This document shows, one piece after another, positions 11,536-25,078 of a stretch of DNA of 61,278 nucleotides (the first letter of the stretch is position 1; each line of letters starts with the position of its first letter). A program made the position numbers and the translations under genes. A model generated the notes under the pieces. It made no database searches, was not told the DNA's origin, and saw only the letters and a list, made by a program, of their open reading frames with translations. Source of the stretch: Chrysophaeum taylorii (Eukaryota; Sar; Pelagophyceae; Pelagomonadales; Pelagomonadaceae); contig JAQMWT010000195.1 of the NCBI GenBank assembly GCA_029834535.1, positions 1 through 61,278 on the forward strand, in the 5' to 3' direction.

Positions 11536-14500
11536 ATGGATAGCTCCGAGACGAGGGTACTTGCGCCAAATTCGTGTGAGGACGACGATACGGTCGTTCC
11601 GAATAGTAGGGAAGAAACTCTCTTGCGCTCGCTGCAGCAAACCGTTGGCGGTAGCTCCCGCACGCAGCTTGCGTTCGAATTCGCGGCGTGGCCCTTGGCC
11701 GTCTGGGCAACTTGTGTTGCGCGCACCGCGCGCGCTCGATCTGCGTGCTCCGGCCTGGCCATTCGAGGAGCTGGCGACAAGGCACGAATCGGCGCAAGAT
11801 ACATGGATGCGAAATGGTGGCGCTTCAAGCTCGAGTCATGCTCGAATAAAACTCTCGCGGTGCTCGCGAAGCACCGCGTCTGCGAGATCGCGGAAGCTCG
11901 GTCGGCTTTGACACGGTCTCTTGGCAAAACAGCGCTCACGCCTCTGGGAAACTCCTGGAAGCTCTCTGACGATGGTGTCGCGCTGCAAGCGCTGTTGAAC
12001 GAGGGGCGTCTTGTAGAGGATGCCGCCCGCAGGACGAGCATCGCCAGCCATCCCGAGGTGCGAGCGCACAACCTGCTTCTGAAATGGGAATCCAGCCCGT
12101 TGGACACGAACGCACGAGCTGAGTCAATTTCTTCGCTCGTGAAAGCCCATGGCAGTCCACAAACGTGTATTGAACGCCTGTTTGCCGCTGGACCACCACC
12201 ATTGCTCGCGGCAGTCATCGTCGTCGCTCTCAACTCGGGACCGCGAGATTCGCGTTTTGAATGGCTTGCAGCAATAATGGATTCGGGGCTCCTCTCACGC
12301 TCGCAGTTGAAGCAAGCCATAGACGCCGTTGAGAAACGAGGACCTCTCGATGACGACGTCGAACTGGATATACTTTGTGATGGCGAAGATAATACTGAGA
12401 GAGTCAATCATCGAATTCGATTCTGGAAACTGACCTGCGCCGCGCGCCACGCTGTTGGTCGCCTCGTTGGAACTAGCGCAGTTTGTCGACCCGCGTCGCC
12501 GTTGCCGCGATGGTGGGATCCTCTCGAAACCGGAACACGGAGTGAAGCTGCAGACCGATTTGCTCGATGGTGGTGGTTGATCCGAAGCTCTAGAATGCTC
12601 GCGCCGCATCACGGTTGTCTTCAAGCAAAGGGACGTCGCGGGAACGAGCTCGATACATTCGCTTCTCACGGCTATATCGAGCCTTTCAGCTCGCTTATGA
12701 TTGAAAATATCGCGGACTTCGGCGCGGGTGGTGCGTCTCGACACATGATGCTGCAAAACGCTGTTGTTAGCTCCAGAGGCGGGGACGAGTCGGTGTATGC
12801 GGCAGCTGCGGGTAACCAAACTCAACTCGGCGACGGGGGACTTGGCTTGGTGCTTGCGAGAAACGAAACGCGCGTGGTACTTTGCAGCGCGTTGGGCGGA
12901 TTGCACGCGGTTCTGTTCGGGCCTTCTTCCTCCGTTCCCAACGATGATTCGGAAATGTGGTGGAGACCACCCGAGCGCGCTCTGCCGTTGTTCTTTCAGG
13001 CCTGGAGCAGGGCGAAACCTTGGCATCGATTTGTGTTGGCATTCGGCGAGCTGCCAGCAGCCGCATGGAACGCTGCCTTCAACTTTGATGTTGATAACCG
13101 CGGCGTCAAGTGTAAAGTCGCCGACGACTTGGTTGATCAAATATACAAGCAACCCGAGCGCGTTTGCACGCTCGGAGTCGGGCCAGGACAAGTCCTTCTT
13201 CTCGCTCTCGTCTCGGATAATCCAACCGAGGCCGCGACAGCCCTTGCGCACACCATTCGCGCGGGTCTCGAGTCGAAGGACTTGAGTGCCGCATGCAGCG
13301 TTGCTGCGCTCGTCGTTTGTGTGCTCGAGGGTCCCGCTCACTATCAGAAAGGTCGTCTACGCGTACCATATCCCACCGCTCTCTCAATGCTTCTTTCTGC
13401 TGGAGATCGTGATTCTCGCGACGATGCTGCCCTTGCCAACGTGGCGAATTGGACGCCCACCCAGGCAGCCGCGTGGTGTGCGTGCGCACTTGCAAGCACC
13501 TCCGTTGGCGGTGCGGCCAGCGCCGCTCGCGCTGTCGAGGGTCACTTGCGCCATCTTTTGGATAAAGGAGGTGCGAACTGTGCCACTCTTTTTCAAAGCG
13601 CGTTCTGCAATTCTGATACCGGACAAAACTGTGGTCCAAGCAGATCGCGGATTTTGGAGGCCACCGGAATCTCCAGATCCGCGCAGACCGCACTCTCAAC
13701 CGAAGTGGAACGACTTGCTTCCATGCGGGAAAACATGGTCCCAGGTCTCGCCCGGGCACGAGAAATCGTCGGTTGCGTGCTCGCCTGCGGCCAAGACGAC
13801 GGTGCGCGGCCCGCGCTCTTGGCCATTACGAGTGCAGCCCTCAAATTGGCCAGCGGCGCGTCTGTCAAGTCCAAAAATGTGTGGCTTGGCGCCGCGCTCA
13901 CCAACTCGAAGAGCGAGCGTTTTGCATCTGCAGCGAATGCACTCGGTGGCCTCAGACTGAAGGATTCGACAGCGACAGCGTGGCGAACAACTGGTGAACT
14001 CTTCGTCGCGGCTAGCGTCCTCTTGAAATACTGCCATGCGGGAGCCGTGGCATCTGCACTGCCCATGCTTTGCTGGGCGCTCGAAATGTACTGTGAGAGC
14101 ATATTCGCCATTCGCGACCGCGTGAAGTCTGTGCAGAGGACAGCCACTGCAGCCGCACGATCGGCTGGAAACGAAGAGTCCCTCAAAGAAATCGAAGAAG
14201 GAGAGATTCGCAACGCGGCCCTAACCGCCGAGGCGGACCTCCTGGGTATATGCGCGCGTAATAGTCCCGGGTTTAAATCATCCCTTTCCGTGCTGTGCCC
14301 CCAGGGCTGTGTGCTGGCGTCGGTGATACCCACTTTCTCCGCGTTTATCCTCGGCTCACGTCTTCTCTGTCGAATCTCTGGTTCTGTCGTCGCCCTTGGT
14401 GATGCGGACGACGCGGCGTTCATTGCGGAAGCCGCCCCAGGTCCGGATATCATCGGTAAGACACGACAGGCCGCTCTCGCTGTTGTCACTGAGTCCCTAA

Positions 14501-17500
14501 TCGGCGCCGAGTCCGCGTGTCGCGCATGGCTGACGGAACTAGGGGGCTTTTCCGAGTGTCTCATCCGCGGACGCTCGTGCGGAGCAAGCGCTGCGGCGAT
14601 GACGCGTCAGGGGTTTCCGCCGACAGTCCTGGCGAGTTTACAAACCACCGTCTTTACAATCAACGCACGAGCTTCTCTGGGTTTGTCAGCCTGTCTCTGG
14701 CGTGCGCGCCCAGATTCCGGCTTTGTCTCGATGGCGCCTGTCGACGAAGCGGCACCATCGTGCGCGACCGCCTTTGTCGACCAGAGATCACCCTCTGTCA
14801 GTGATGAACAGTTCGATATGCAAACTTCTCGTGCCAAGGCGTCATCTCACGCGTTTGTCGCCGCGCACCAAATATTTCCTCACCATTTGTGTCACGAGCT
14901 GCCATCGTTACCATTATCCACTGACTCTACAGGTTCGTTCTTCGGCGACCGCTGCACGAGCTTCACATGGCGGCGTTGCGAGACGTCGAAACAAAGATGG
15001 CAATTAAAGGCTCGCTACCGTGCATTGCGGCCATACGTTTAACTTTGCCGCGGCTCACATCGGCGCATGGGCGCCGCCCTTGGCAACTTCAAGAAGGTGA
15101 AAGCTGGTCTGGTGAGTGTGACAATGAGGTGGCGGAAGTCGCCAACTGCGACGCGGAAACTCTCGGGAACACGATAAGAGACTTGATGAAGACGGTTGCG
15201 ACAAAGCTCGTTGACATTCCATTTGACACACGCAGTGAGTCTGTGCTACGAGAGCTTCTAGATGTTGAGACCGCTATTCTTGGTCTTTGCTGCGCTCCTG
15301 ACGCCGTCCGTCCTTCGGCATTATTCTCTGCGACACCCCGCAGCACGACGGGTGGCAATGGAGACGACAACGATGCACAGCATTTTCGAGCCAAGTTCGT
15401 GTCGAACGTATTTCCGACGCTAGCTTCTGTGTTTCACGCTCGCTTTAGTTTGGTCGAAAATATCCATCAACTTGAAAGAGCCCCGTTCGCGAGCGAGGAC
15501 GGCGTGTTCGCCAAAATGGACTCTGTCGCCGTCCGGCGGTGTGCAGAACGCCAGCAAGTCGGCGCACTTGAGGAGCTCCGTTGGCGATACTGCTGGACAA
15601 GTTGGCTCGTTGGACCGAGCGAAACCGTGCGCAAGCTCGCGCGAGACGCGCTGTTCTCAAGCGGGGATGAGACGCATTCGCAGCACATCCGAGAATGGCT
15701 TGGACATTTGCTTCTGGACGTATGTCGCACAACTGAGGAACGGGACCCCACAGCCGCTAGCACACGACATGATTGTGGTGTGCAAGTGCGGCGGGACATG
15801 GGCCCGAACCTAGCCGATGCGGCAGCGGCAACTGCGGCACGGCGGCTGCTGCATGCTGGTGCACTTTCGACAACGCACACCGGCACCAACCCACCTCTCT
15901 TGTTGGCGTGTCGCTCCGGCAGTGTACTTCTTGCACTTGCTTTGATTGAAGGAGGGGCGCTGGTGGAGTCGCCTAGTTTAGGTATTTTAGTGAATGCCGC
16001 ACGGCGCGCACGCGCTTTCGAGTTGGTCGAATTCCTCACCAGACTTACATCGAAGAAGGTTGATAATGCAGTCTCTCCCGATGCGATCGAGCTTTGGCCC
16101 GGAATAAGTTCGGATAAACTATTCGAAGATGAAGGCGACACTCCTACGGATGCAGCTGACTATTCTGGCGAGGATTGTGGCGTGGGAAAAGACGACGAGG
16201 AGGAGGACGACGACGCAAACGCAGGCATGTCGCCTTGGGAGTGGATGCCTGATACTCGGGCAGCCATCATCGCTCTCGTAAGTGCAAAGTGTAACGTGCG
16301 CGCAGCGAATGAGTCTATCTTGCATCACTGCATGCGGTTTCGCCTACTCGACGCAGCAAAGTATCTCTTGGAGCATGGAGCTGATCCCAATAAGCCCGAT
16401 GCTGCAGGAGTGTATCCCCTCCATCTTGCGTGTGGTATGGACGTGTTTGTCAAGCCAGCATGCGGGTTTTCGAGCGAATCGGTGCGTCTAGACCAAAGCA
16501 ACGACGCCGAATTTGTGGTAAGGCGTGCGCAGTGGCAACAACCGCACACGCAGCCCGCGCTCATACCTAGGGGGGCGGCGGCTCGCTCCTTCCGAGTCAA
16601 GGCCAAGAGCATGAGCGTCCCCTTTCAAGGTTCAACAGTAGTTCTTCGGTTTTCGCCACCCTCCGCGGCCGCGGTGGAATTGCTTTTGCTTCACGGCGCG
16701 CTTTGTGATATCAAAGCTCCGGACTCGCTCGGGACTCCTCTTGCCGTGGCCTTGCGCGCAGTCGCATCCGTCAAAGCCGACATGCTCCGGTGTGCGGATG
16801 ATTGGTATTCCGCCAACATGGCTGATACAGCAGCCCGGTCTTGGACCGCCGGGCTCTCTCCTCACCAGTCGCACGATCTTCTAGACGTCGTTCGAATGGC
16901 TCGTCACCCTGGAATCGTAGCTATCGCTGCCATCAACAACTTCATCGATTCAATGTGTCCTACTGCGAGAGACGGTCCTTCGGCAACTCGTGTTTTCGAA
17001 AAAATCATCGAAGCTTCGAAGGAATCGCCGGATCCTCGAGCGAGAGCAGCGCTGGCTGAAGCAAGTGCACTGAAGTGCGCTCGATTGCTACTGGGTGCTG
17101 GGGCTGATCCATTGGCAGTGTTCGAATCACATAAAGATCCTGATTGGCCTACACCCTTACACTGCGCCGCCGGCTCGGGTCAGATCCAAGCTGTTGATTT
17201 GCTGTTGAGAAATGCCGGAACACTCGATATTTGTTCTTTGGCTCCTTCGAGCAGCACTCCATTAGTCGCGTCCATTGGCGGGGGTCCAATGACAAGCAAC
17301 ACTACGCTTTGCGTGTCACCCGCACCGTCCGTCCGAATATCAGGCCGGTATGCTTCAGTCCAATGCGCCGCGCGCATCTTGAAGCACCAAACACGAAGGC
17401 GAGATGATTGTTTTCGCCTGATTTGTTCCAGTCTTAACAGTGCGCAGGCTTCTCCATTACTTGTCGCTGCCAGAAATGGTGCACTGGACACCGTTGCGAT

Positions 17501-20500
17501 GATGCTGTCGATGTTACGGGATTCGGACAACCGCGCCACGCTCATTTCGGGCATGAAAGAAGATCTTGAGGACATACTCGCAGCAGCCCTCGCTTATGCA
17601 TGTCATTACAATGACGCCTTTCAGGCTCGGAGCGCCGTAGAGATGATTCTGGACTTGCACGAACATTTCAACCAATGCCAGACAGAGGAATTATCCTGTC
17701 GTGTTTCCTTGGTGTTGCAGCGGCACGCATCACGTGGAGGTCCGTGCTACGCACGACGGTGTTTAGCGCCCCCAGAATCTCCGACGATCCTCCAGCTCCT
17801 GCTTGCGATGGCACCTCGCGGACTATGTTTGGAAGCCACCGCTGACCAAAAAACAAGCGATTCCCAGCTTTCGGAGATTGGCGTTTTAGAGCTACTGTGT
17901 GAGTCGTGCAAAATGGGAGCGCCAGGATGCGCCGCGATCTTACTGCGTCGACTGCAGTTGTTACCATCCTGCGAGCCACCAAGTCTGTCGAGCGTGAACA
18001 ACTTTGTGGGATACATTGATGAATCTGGATATTCGCTATGTGACGCAATGTTGCTGGGTGCGGCGCCGCTTACTCCAAGCGAAGACAATGAATTTCAGCA
18101 CCAAATGGCTCGCCTGATGGACTGGCTTGCGCAGCCACTCAACTTGTTTTCCTTTTCGCCTAGCAGTGACGTCTCGCGAAGAGCCGACATTTTCTCGTGG
18201 TGCGCAGCCATAGAAAGAGACGTTCTACCTTCTCCAGTGGTAATAATACCTGACTTCTCGATCCTCCGATGTGCTGTGCACGCTGCCCTTGTGTCGCACT
18301 TTGGAAAGACCGAGACCCGAAATATCATAACGAAAGGCCTTGCCACGTCACCGCGTGAGCTGGAGGCCGCGACAGTGGGAGCCAAGACGTACGGTAGTTC
18401 CGACGAAGTTGGCGCCCGAGCGATCGCGAAAATCCTCTCATCCAAAAGTCGCGGAAGCTGTGTGACGTGGAGACCCTCCGTGTTATCGACGCTCAATCTT
18501 GGGAGTCTTAGACAAAGGTCCTGGCGATGGGCACCGATTTCGCCAAAAGCAATGAAGCGTTCGCGGATCGTGGACAAATTTTCGGAAGCGCTGTTCGTTT
18601 TCGGGAATAAAATTCCACTCCGACGAGTTGTCAGCGCACGTTTTTTTTCTCCTGGCACTGGTGATAGCCCGTCTTTGTTCTCGCTGCTCGTGCGATACAC
18701 TGCAGGAGCCGCGGCAACGCGGCGTCTGTCGGCTTTGTTGAAACATGTCAAGGGTTGCACACCGTCATGCGTTGCAGAGGTTTTGGGCTTGGAAACCGCC
18801 CCCACTCAAAATAGTGAGCATCCAATTTGGGGGTGGGCACCTTCGAGGCAGACTGCACTTCATGCAGCATGTGCTGGAGGCATGGCCGAATCGGCAGCAG
18901 TCATCGCTCGTTTAGCGCACAGCGCGGGCCTCGAATCCGCTTTGGCAAACGTCGAAGACTCGTTAGGACGCAAGGCTCTGTTTGAGGCTGTCCGACACGG
19001 GGACGACGACGACGCAGGCGCGGCACAATGCGTCGCCGTACTTCTTTCGCTCGGGGTCGATCCCGAGTCTCGCGAAGAACGTGTCTGGATTGCCGACAAC
19101 AGCCTGGTGGACGAGACCACTAGAAACGACAAAATTATTCCGGAGTTCGTCCCGATGCATGGGCAACTCGCCGCATGGGTTTCAGCTTTTGGCACTCGAC
19201 TCACAGGGCCACCCGCGCTCTACGAGGCGGTTCGTCGTGGTGCTCTGAAGACTGCTCGCGAACTTTTAATTGCTGGAGCCCGAGGATATCTGCCATTCGA
19301 GGTGACGCAGGAGGACATGAATCCGAATGATAGTATCACGCTCAATGAATGGTGCGTACAGAACCGTGTTCGGAAATCGACGTGGCAGCGGGCAAAGCGT
19401 GCACTTCGAGTCGACACCCCAAGAGAGGTGAGTTCTTGGTGTCCTGGTTGCGAATCGGTGCTTGCAATTTCCGGGAAACACGCTGCCGACAGGCACCTCG
19501 TCGATCCGAGATTAAGACGTATCTTTGGTACCCGCGCGCACACATTCGTACCCGCTCTTTCCGCAAGCGAGCTGAATGTTCGCGTCGTGGACCTCGACGA
19601 ACGGCGTCAAAGTGGGAGTGCGATAAGATATGCCAATAAGAAGCTCGAGGCTGCGGCGCGACGCGTATTCATGCAACTTGCACGGTGCGCACATACAGAC
19701 ACAAAATCAACACTCGCCCTAACTATACGCGAGGCAATCGAATGGTTTTCCTCAAACGCACCCGCTGCTCGAGAACTTCTCGCGGATGCTCCGCACAGCA
19801 TGTCGCGAGTTGTCGGCTCTTGTAACGAGACCGAAGACGAGCCTATACCCGCTATGGCTCAAGAAGCAGTCCAACGCGCGTTCGTGAAGCTTATGGGCGA
19901 CGATTCGGACTTCGATGATGGGCGAGTTCTTGGCGTCGACGAGTTTATCCTCATTGTGCACCGTCTCTGTTGCGACCACGTTCCGATCGCGAGCGGCAGG
20001 AACGAACCTGGAAAAGAACAGATTGTCTTGAAACTTGAAACCGACACAGATCTGAGACGCTCCGATGCGGGCACACAGATTGTCTCAGGAGCGCTGCAGA
20101 GCAGTTTCGAGGATGGCCGCGCGTGGCTTCATTCAGACAACTTTGTGCAAATACGCGCTGGATTCGAAGGGAGGGTGCGGTTCGCGGTGCATACCTTAAT
20201 AGATGGTGTTCCGTCCTCAAGCGACGTTGCACGCTCAAATTGGTTCAATGTGTCGTCAAATCCGTCGCCGGCTCGACGCGTGGACATCCTCGCGCCAAGG
20301 CGAGCGACGGCGGGCGAGCTAATCAAGGGAATTCGGGTGGCAGTCTTCGACGTTCGCGGGCACAAAACTCGCGGAAGCGAGCAGAAGGTCGTTGTGCACA
20401 TATGCAATAAAGGCGGCGAGGGAAGTCAGACAGAAGGATTGTGGACAGACCCAATTTCGATTCAAGACGGAGAGACACCAATCGATATATCGTTCATGCA

Positions 20501-23500
20501 AGCCGGTGAATGTATCGCCAGAGCACACCTCATCGACACTCGCCACAGTTCGCTGTCTATTGCTACGTCAAGGTCATTGTCACACGCCGCTGTTGCATCA
20601 TCGAAACCAGCTTGCATACTCATCGAACCAGCGGCTCCATCGAGACTAATCGTGTGTCTGGATGCAGCTGACAAGGCGGCTGTCGAGGCTGGGACCTGCC
20701 CTCCCATCCCTGAAATCAGGATCCAAGACTGTCATGGAAACGATGGAGTAGTCGATACTAATGATGAAATCGTGGTGAGACTGCTGCGTGTTGGCAAATC
20801 ACAAAAAAATGGAAATGATTGCACAATTTCGCCGCCATACCAAGCAGACGCACAACACACTTTGAAACTGCATGCAGAAAACGGAAAGGGCCGAATGACT
20901 CAAAAGCAGATATCTGCGCTACGCGTGTGCGGTATCGGAGCTTATGTATGGGAAGCAGTCGCAAAGCTCACGCCGGCGAAAGATGGTCGTGCCGGTGTAA
21001 AGCTTCACGGGCGATCGAGCGAGTTTGTCGTAGTGGCTGGCGACGTCTCAACGTGCAGAATCGTGGCCCCAAACACACTAGAAGCTGGAACTCCTTTGGA
21101 TTTTGAGGTGCTCCCCTGTGATGAGAACGGAAACTACGTGAGCTTTCATCAAAAGCGTCGTGTTGTGATGGACATTACCAACTCTCGTTTTTTTTCGGTG
21201 CCAATGGTGGATCGCCAGCAGAATCTGCGCTGCCAAGGTCTTGAGGCTGACGGATCCTTCTGCCTTCAAGTGACAGACCACGATAGCGTTGCATGTAAGA
21301 TACTTGCTCCGGGCTCCGTGGTATGGAACGATGTGCGAGATGACGTGGAACAATGCATCGACGTACGAGTAGAAGCAGAGATGCTAACGAACGTCGGAGA
21401 ATACAGGCTCCGTGTCAGCTACGACAAGTGCGACGTCAAAGTTGATCACTATGTTCGCGTCGTGTCCGCAGATCCGGCGTTTCTGCACGTCGCGGTCACG
21501 ACCTTGGGTGCACCCGAGATTTGTGCAAGCAGCTCGCGTCTAGACGACGATAGCGACGCACGGCCTCACGCGGTCAGCGAAGGACTCGTCACACGGACGT
21601 ATCTGGCTGACGAGTTCGGTAACTTATGTCGCCTCTCGACTGCTACAATATCACTCGAGATCTACTCCCTGAGCCAAGACGTAGATCCACAAGCAAGCAG
21701 TGATGTGGAAGCGCATCGCGTCACGTTTACAACTGCCGCTCCAAGGTCGAAGTCAAAGCAATCAGACGCCGTGTGTGCCGACATGATGGATGGAGTCGCG
21801 GACTTCTCCCATCAAGATCTCAAGTTGCCGGGTCCGGGACTCTACGCTTTGGTCGCGCACGGATGTATTTGGCCAGACAAGGGTGGGTCTTCGTCTCGCG
21901 TCAAGACTTTGACGGGAGTATCGCGGCCGGTGAGAGGTTGCGGTGGACCCCCCTCATCTCTCCGGTTCGTGCCCTTGAAAAGCGACGACCTCGTTTGGCC
22001 TGCCGGCAGAGTCTTCACAGCGGGGGTGCCGCTGAGCGTGGGTCCGTGCATCGAGGTCCTAGATGAATCAGGTTACCCTGCGCAGCTGCGTAGACCAGCA
22101 TTTATGGTGCTGAGCTTGAGCCGTGCGTGCGATGCTGACCTCGAGGAAAGAATGGCGTGCGATGCTTCGAATTGTCGGGAAAGCTGGTTGGTTCTGAACG
22201 AGGACGAAGCGATCGCCACTTGCACGGTAGTGGCGAACGCTGTGACCGCGCGAGCACGGAACATCGCTCGGAGTCCCCGACTCATGGGGAACGCGTGTGC
22301 CTTGTTACCTCCGGAATCTTCTTTGGTCTGCTTCGATGCAGCCACGGCCGAGCTTATTGTCGCGTTGCCTGGAACGTATTTGCTCGTTGCACGGCTGTTT
22401 GGTTTCCGCACGCCGTCGTCGCCGTTCACCCAAGAGCTCGCCTGCTGCGAGTCTTCCCCGTTTACTGTGTTGGCACCAACAACGTGGGATCACGAAACAC
22501 GAACACCAGCGTCCGTCGGTCTGTCCAACGAGATGGCGCAGTGGGCGTCATGCAGGAGTCGAACCGCCGTCGAGGCGGCGCTACGAGCGCAGCACACCAA
22601 TCCAGCTGACTGGGAGAAGCTTGTCTCGCTCGAGGATAGGTTGCGCAAAGTATACCAGCAAAACACCGCAATTGTGCAAAGGATCCGGGGTGCAAGGAGG
22701 CGGAAATTGCGAGCTGACGACGCATATGCCGCCGAGGTGGCTTATCTCCAGACACTCATTGCGCAGAACACTAGCATGTCATCGTCGTGCGGCGAGGTGG
22801 TGCCGCATCAAGTATTGGCTCATCTTGAATCTGAGCAGCAGTTGACATTGCTTGCTCGGCACGAGTACGTGCTTCGCCACAAGATCGAAGACATGCGCAC
22901 AGAGTTACACGGCAACTTCGTTGAAGCGAACCCGACAGAAAGATCGACGCAGGCCAGTTCACGTCCGCTGGCGGCCACAACGCAAGATCGGGGCAGAAAC
23001 AGTCCTGTAGTGGCGACAAGTGGAACAAAAAAGGGCGAACCATCATTAAGGTTCGTAGAATCTCTCAACCAATGCACGGAATCGCTCGCCGCGGTCAACG
23101 TAGCTGCCGTCGATGCGCTTATGGCAGAAGCCGACCGCGTCAATGTAGACCTGCAAAGTGCGCGTGATGACGTTTGGGAAATCTTCGCAAGCCGCGCGTC
23201 GTTTCCCGTCAAGACGCGGGAAGGCGAGCCGACTATGTTGGGCGCAGAAGCCGCGATGGAAATGGTCACACCAGTCCTGAGCCAGTTTCACGCTCGAGTG
23301 TCGAGCGAAGTCGCGAACACAAAGCAACGGCTGCTTCGCTTGCTGGAGCTTTATAACTTGGCTTTGTTTCGAAGCTTTGTTGCTGACAGCGAAGAGAAAA
23401 GCGGAGATGATGAACCGAGACTGCAAAACAACGAAAGTAAAGCCGCGCGACGGTGGGCCGCTCAGGAGTTTGAGTCTTTGATGGCCAGCTTCGTAGCTGA

Positions 23501-23930
23501 TTTTAACGGCAGTGTCCTGTCTTTGAGGACGTTGCCCCGGGGTGGTTGTTGCGACCGCCCGCATGCACAGATAGTGGTGGGAATGACCTCCTCCCGAACA
23601 GACTCTCTCGCACAAGTAACGGTCAACATGACAGACGTCTCAGCACTGTCAGCGTTCTTTTGCGCACTCACGAACGGATCTCAGTGGCAAGTGACCAACA
23701 TCATGAACGGGTTCGAAACGGACGACCCGACTGTGGACCCACGATTACGCATTCGAATTATGCGGTGGAACCAGTACTTTTCCCTGACTTTAGGGCTTCG
23801 CGACGTCGAAATTCTCTGCGAGGATCTACTGGAGTACGAGGACATCGCCGATGCGCTGAGCAAGGGCGACTGGCACAGGTCGTTATGTCCAGACGTAAAC
23901 AGGAAAAGAATTCGCGATACAACTATCTAA
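11536..23930 (+). CDS. Giant ankyrin-repeat / Ig-like-repeat protein
   Basis: Two long frames, 11536 to about 14840 and about 14933-23930, are best read as one gene of roughly 4,100 residues. The junction shows a clean 3' splice pattern, CCACTGACTCTACAG ending at 14932, after which the second frame reads FVLRRPLHELHMAALRD. GT donors with the right phase exist at 14841, 14853 and 14889, so the donor is unresolved; a frameshift is the alternative. The start ATG at 11536 gives MDSSETRV. The first 1,100 residues are not recognisable. The second part has ankyrin repeats (for example AKYLLEHGADPNKPDAAGVY near 16350, and GAGADP...PTPLHCAAGSGQ near 17100-17180, with further units near 17450, 18850 and 19210). 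An EF-hand-like D-S-D-F-D-D-G-R-V-L-G-V-D-E-F follows near 19905. Several beta-rich Ig/filamin/invasin-like repeats lie between 20,100 and 22,450 (AGTPLDFEVLPCDENGNYV). Next come coiled-coil segments (22,600-23,400) and a C-terminal domain I cannot place. No signal peptide. A cytoskeletal scaffold is plausible but unproven. Confidence 0.75.
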
Positions 23931-24193
23931 TTAAAAGACTGGGGAGACTCGGTAAATCTAGGAGCGAGATACGCGACGTTGCTGAGCTCCCGTTGTGCCC
24001 TAACTCTGTACGGCGGCACGATTGTCTTTAGATGTCGACTGCGAAGAGGGGGGTGTGTGTGGGGGATTGTCAATTACGCAGAGAGAAAGGTCTCGATTCA
24101 AGGTGCTGCTTTTTAGGGTGCGAAGAGATTCCTGCCCTAGGTCGAAGTCAAAGAGGGTTTAATAATAATCAGGCCACCAAGAAAAAAAAGGAG
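23931..24193. promoter_or_regulatory. Spacer upstream of the pseudouridine synthase, with a dispersed T/GTCGAC/G-run motif
   Basis: Contains TGTCTTTAGATGTCGACTGCGAAGAGGGGGG at 24022-24051, one of several occurrences in the window of a T-rich/TTTAAA + GTCGAC + AAGAGGGG motif. An ATG inside the motif is in frame with the following gene, but the peptide it would add is not conserved-looking, so I treat it as leader sequence. Confidence 0.35.
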
Positions 24194-25054
24194 ATGCTCG
24201 TCGTCGTGGCGATGTCTGTCGTCCGGGGGCTTAGATTGGGTGAAGGCGGGTTGGCCTCGCGGTTTGGGAGTCGGATGTTGTTCGCCGACAACCACGTGCT
24301 CGGGTTGAACAAGCCGTGCGGGGTGCTGAGCCAGCGCGACCGCACGGGTGACGCGAGTGTGAACGATTGGGCGCTCGCGTGGTTAGCTCGAGAGCGCGGA
24401 ACCAAGTTCGCCGCGGCCGTGCACCGGCTCGACAGGCCCGCGAGCGGGGCGATGTTGATTGCGGCGACGTCCAAGGCGGCGTCGCGGTTGTCGGCGGCGA
24501 TGAGCGCGCATGGGCGAGTGCGGAAAACGTACGTAGCGTGCGTCGAAGGCGCGGACCGGCTCGAAGACCGGAGTTGGGTGGTCGCGTCGATGACGCAGGC
24601 CGGGGACGCGGCGTCGGCCGCGCGGCGCGCAAAGTGCACGACGCTGTGCCACTCGCGCGACCGGCCGGCGTGGGAGTCTATGGACGCGCGAGGCGGACGG
24701 CTAGCGGTACTCGAGTACGAAGTCTTGTCGCGCGACGCGACGCGGGCTCTCGTAGCGGTCGAGCTGGTCACGGGACGTCGACATCAGATCAGGGCGCAGT
24801 TTGCGGCGTTGGGGTCCCCGGTTGTGGGGGACAGAAAGTACGGAAGGTCGTCGTGGTCGTCGAGAAGGCAGCCGGCGATCGCGCTTCACGCCGCGGCCCT
24901 CGTCGCGCCGCATCCTATCGCGGGCCGGCCGCCGATCTCCATCGTAGCACCCGCGGACACGGCCGCGTGGGCCGACCTCGGCGTCGGGGACACCCTCCTC
25001 CGGTCCTTGCGCGCCTACGTCGCGGAAGAGGAGGAGCGAAGACGACAAGAGTAG
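24194..25054 (+). CDS. RluA-family RNA pseudouridine synthase
   Basis: About 286 residues from the ATG at 24194. Two further in-frame ATGs lie at 24032 (upstream, within a dispersed repeat) and 24212. The family isomerises uridine to pseudouridine in rRNA or tRNA. The signature HRLDRPASG is present at about residues 77-85, with the catalytic Asp in HRLD. The preceding block (NHVLGLNKPCGVLSQ) is the usual first strand of the fold, and VELVTGRRHQIRAQFAALG-P-V-V-GD-KYG is the canonical C-terminal RluA/RluD block. There is no S4 domain. The N-terminus (VVAMSVVRGLRLGEGGLASRF) could be an organellar presequence, which is inference. The stop lies 24 bp from the stop of the convergent glycosyltransferase gene. 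Confidence 0.9.
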   Translation: MLVVVAMSVVRGLRLGEGGLASRFGSRMLFADNHVLGLNKPCGVLSQRDRTGDASVNDWALAWLARERGTKFAAAVHRLDRPASGAMLIAATSKAASRLSAAMSAHGRVRKTYVACVEGADRLEDRSWVVASMTQAGDAASAARRAKCTTLCHSRDRPAWESMDARGGRLAVLEYEVLSRDATRALVAVELVTGRRHQIRAQFAALGSPVVGDRKYGRSSWSSRRQPAIALHAAALVAPHPIAGRPPISIVAPADTAAWADLGVGDTLLRSLRAYVAEEEERRRQE

Positions 25055-25078
25055 AATCAGGAGGCAGGAACGGTCATA

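Noticed and set aside
24032..24193. N-terminal extension of the pseudouridine synthase from an upstream in-frame ATG
   Set aside because: The ATG lies in a dispersed motif found near other genes, and the added peptide has no targeting or domain character.
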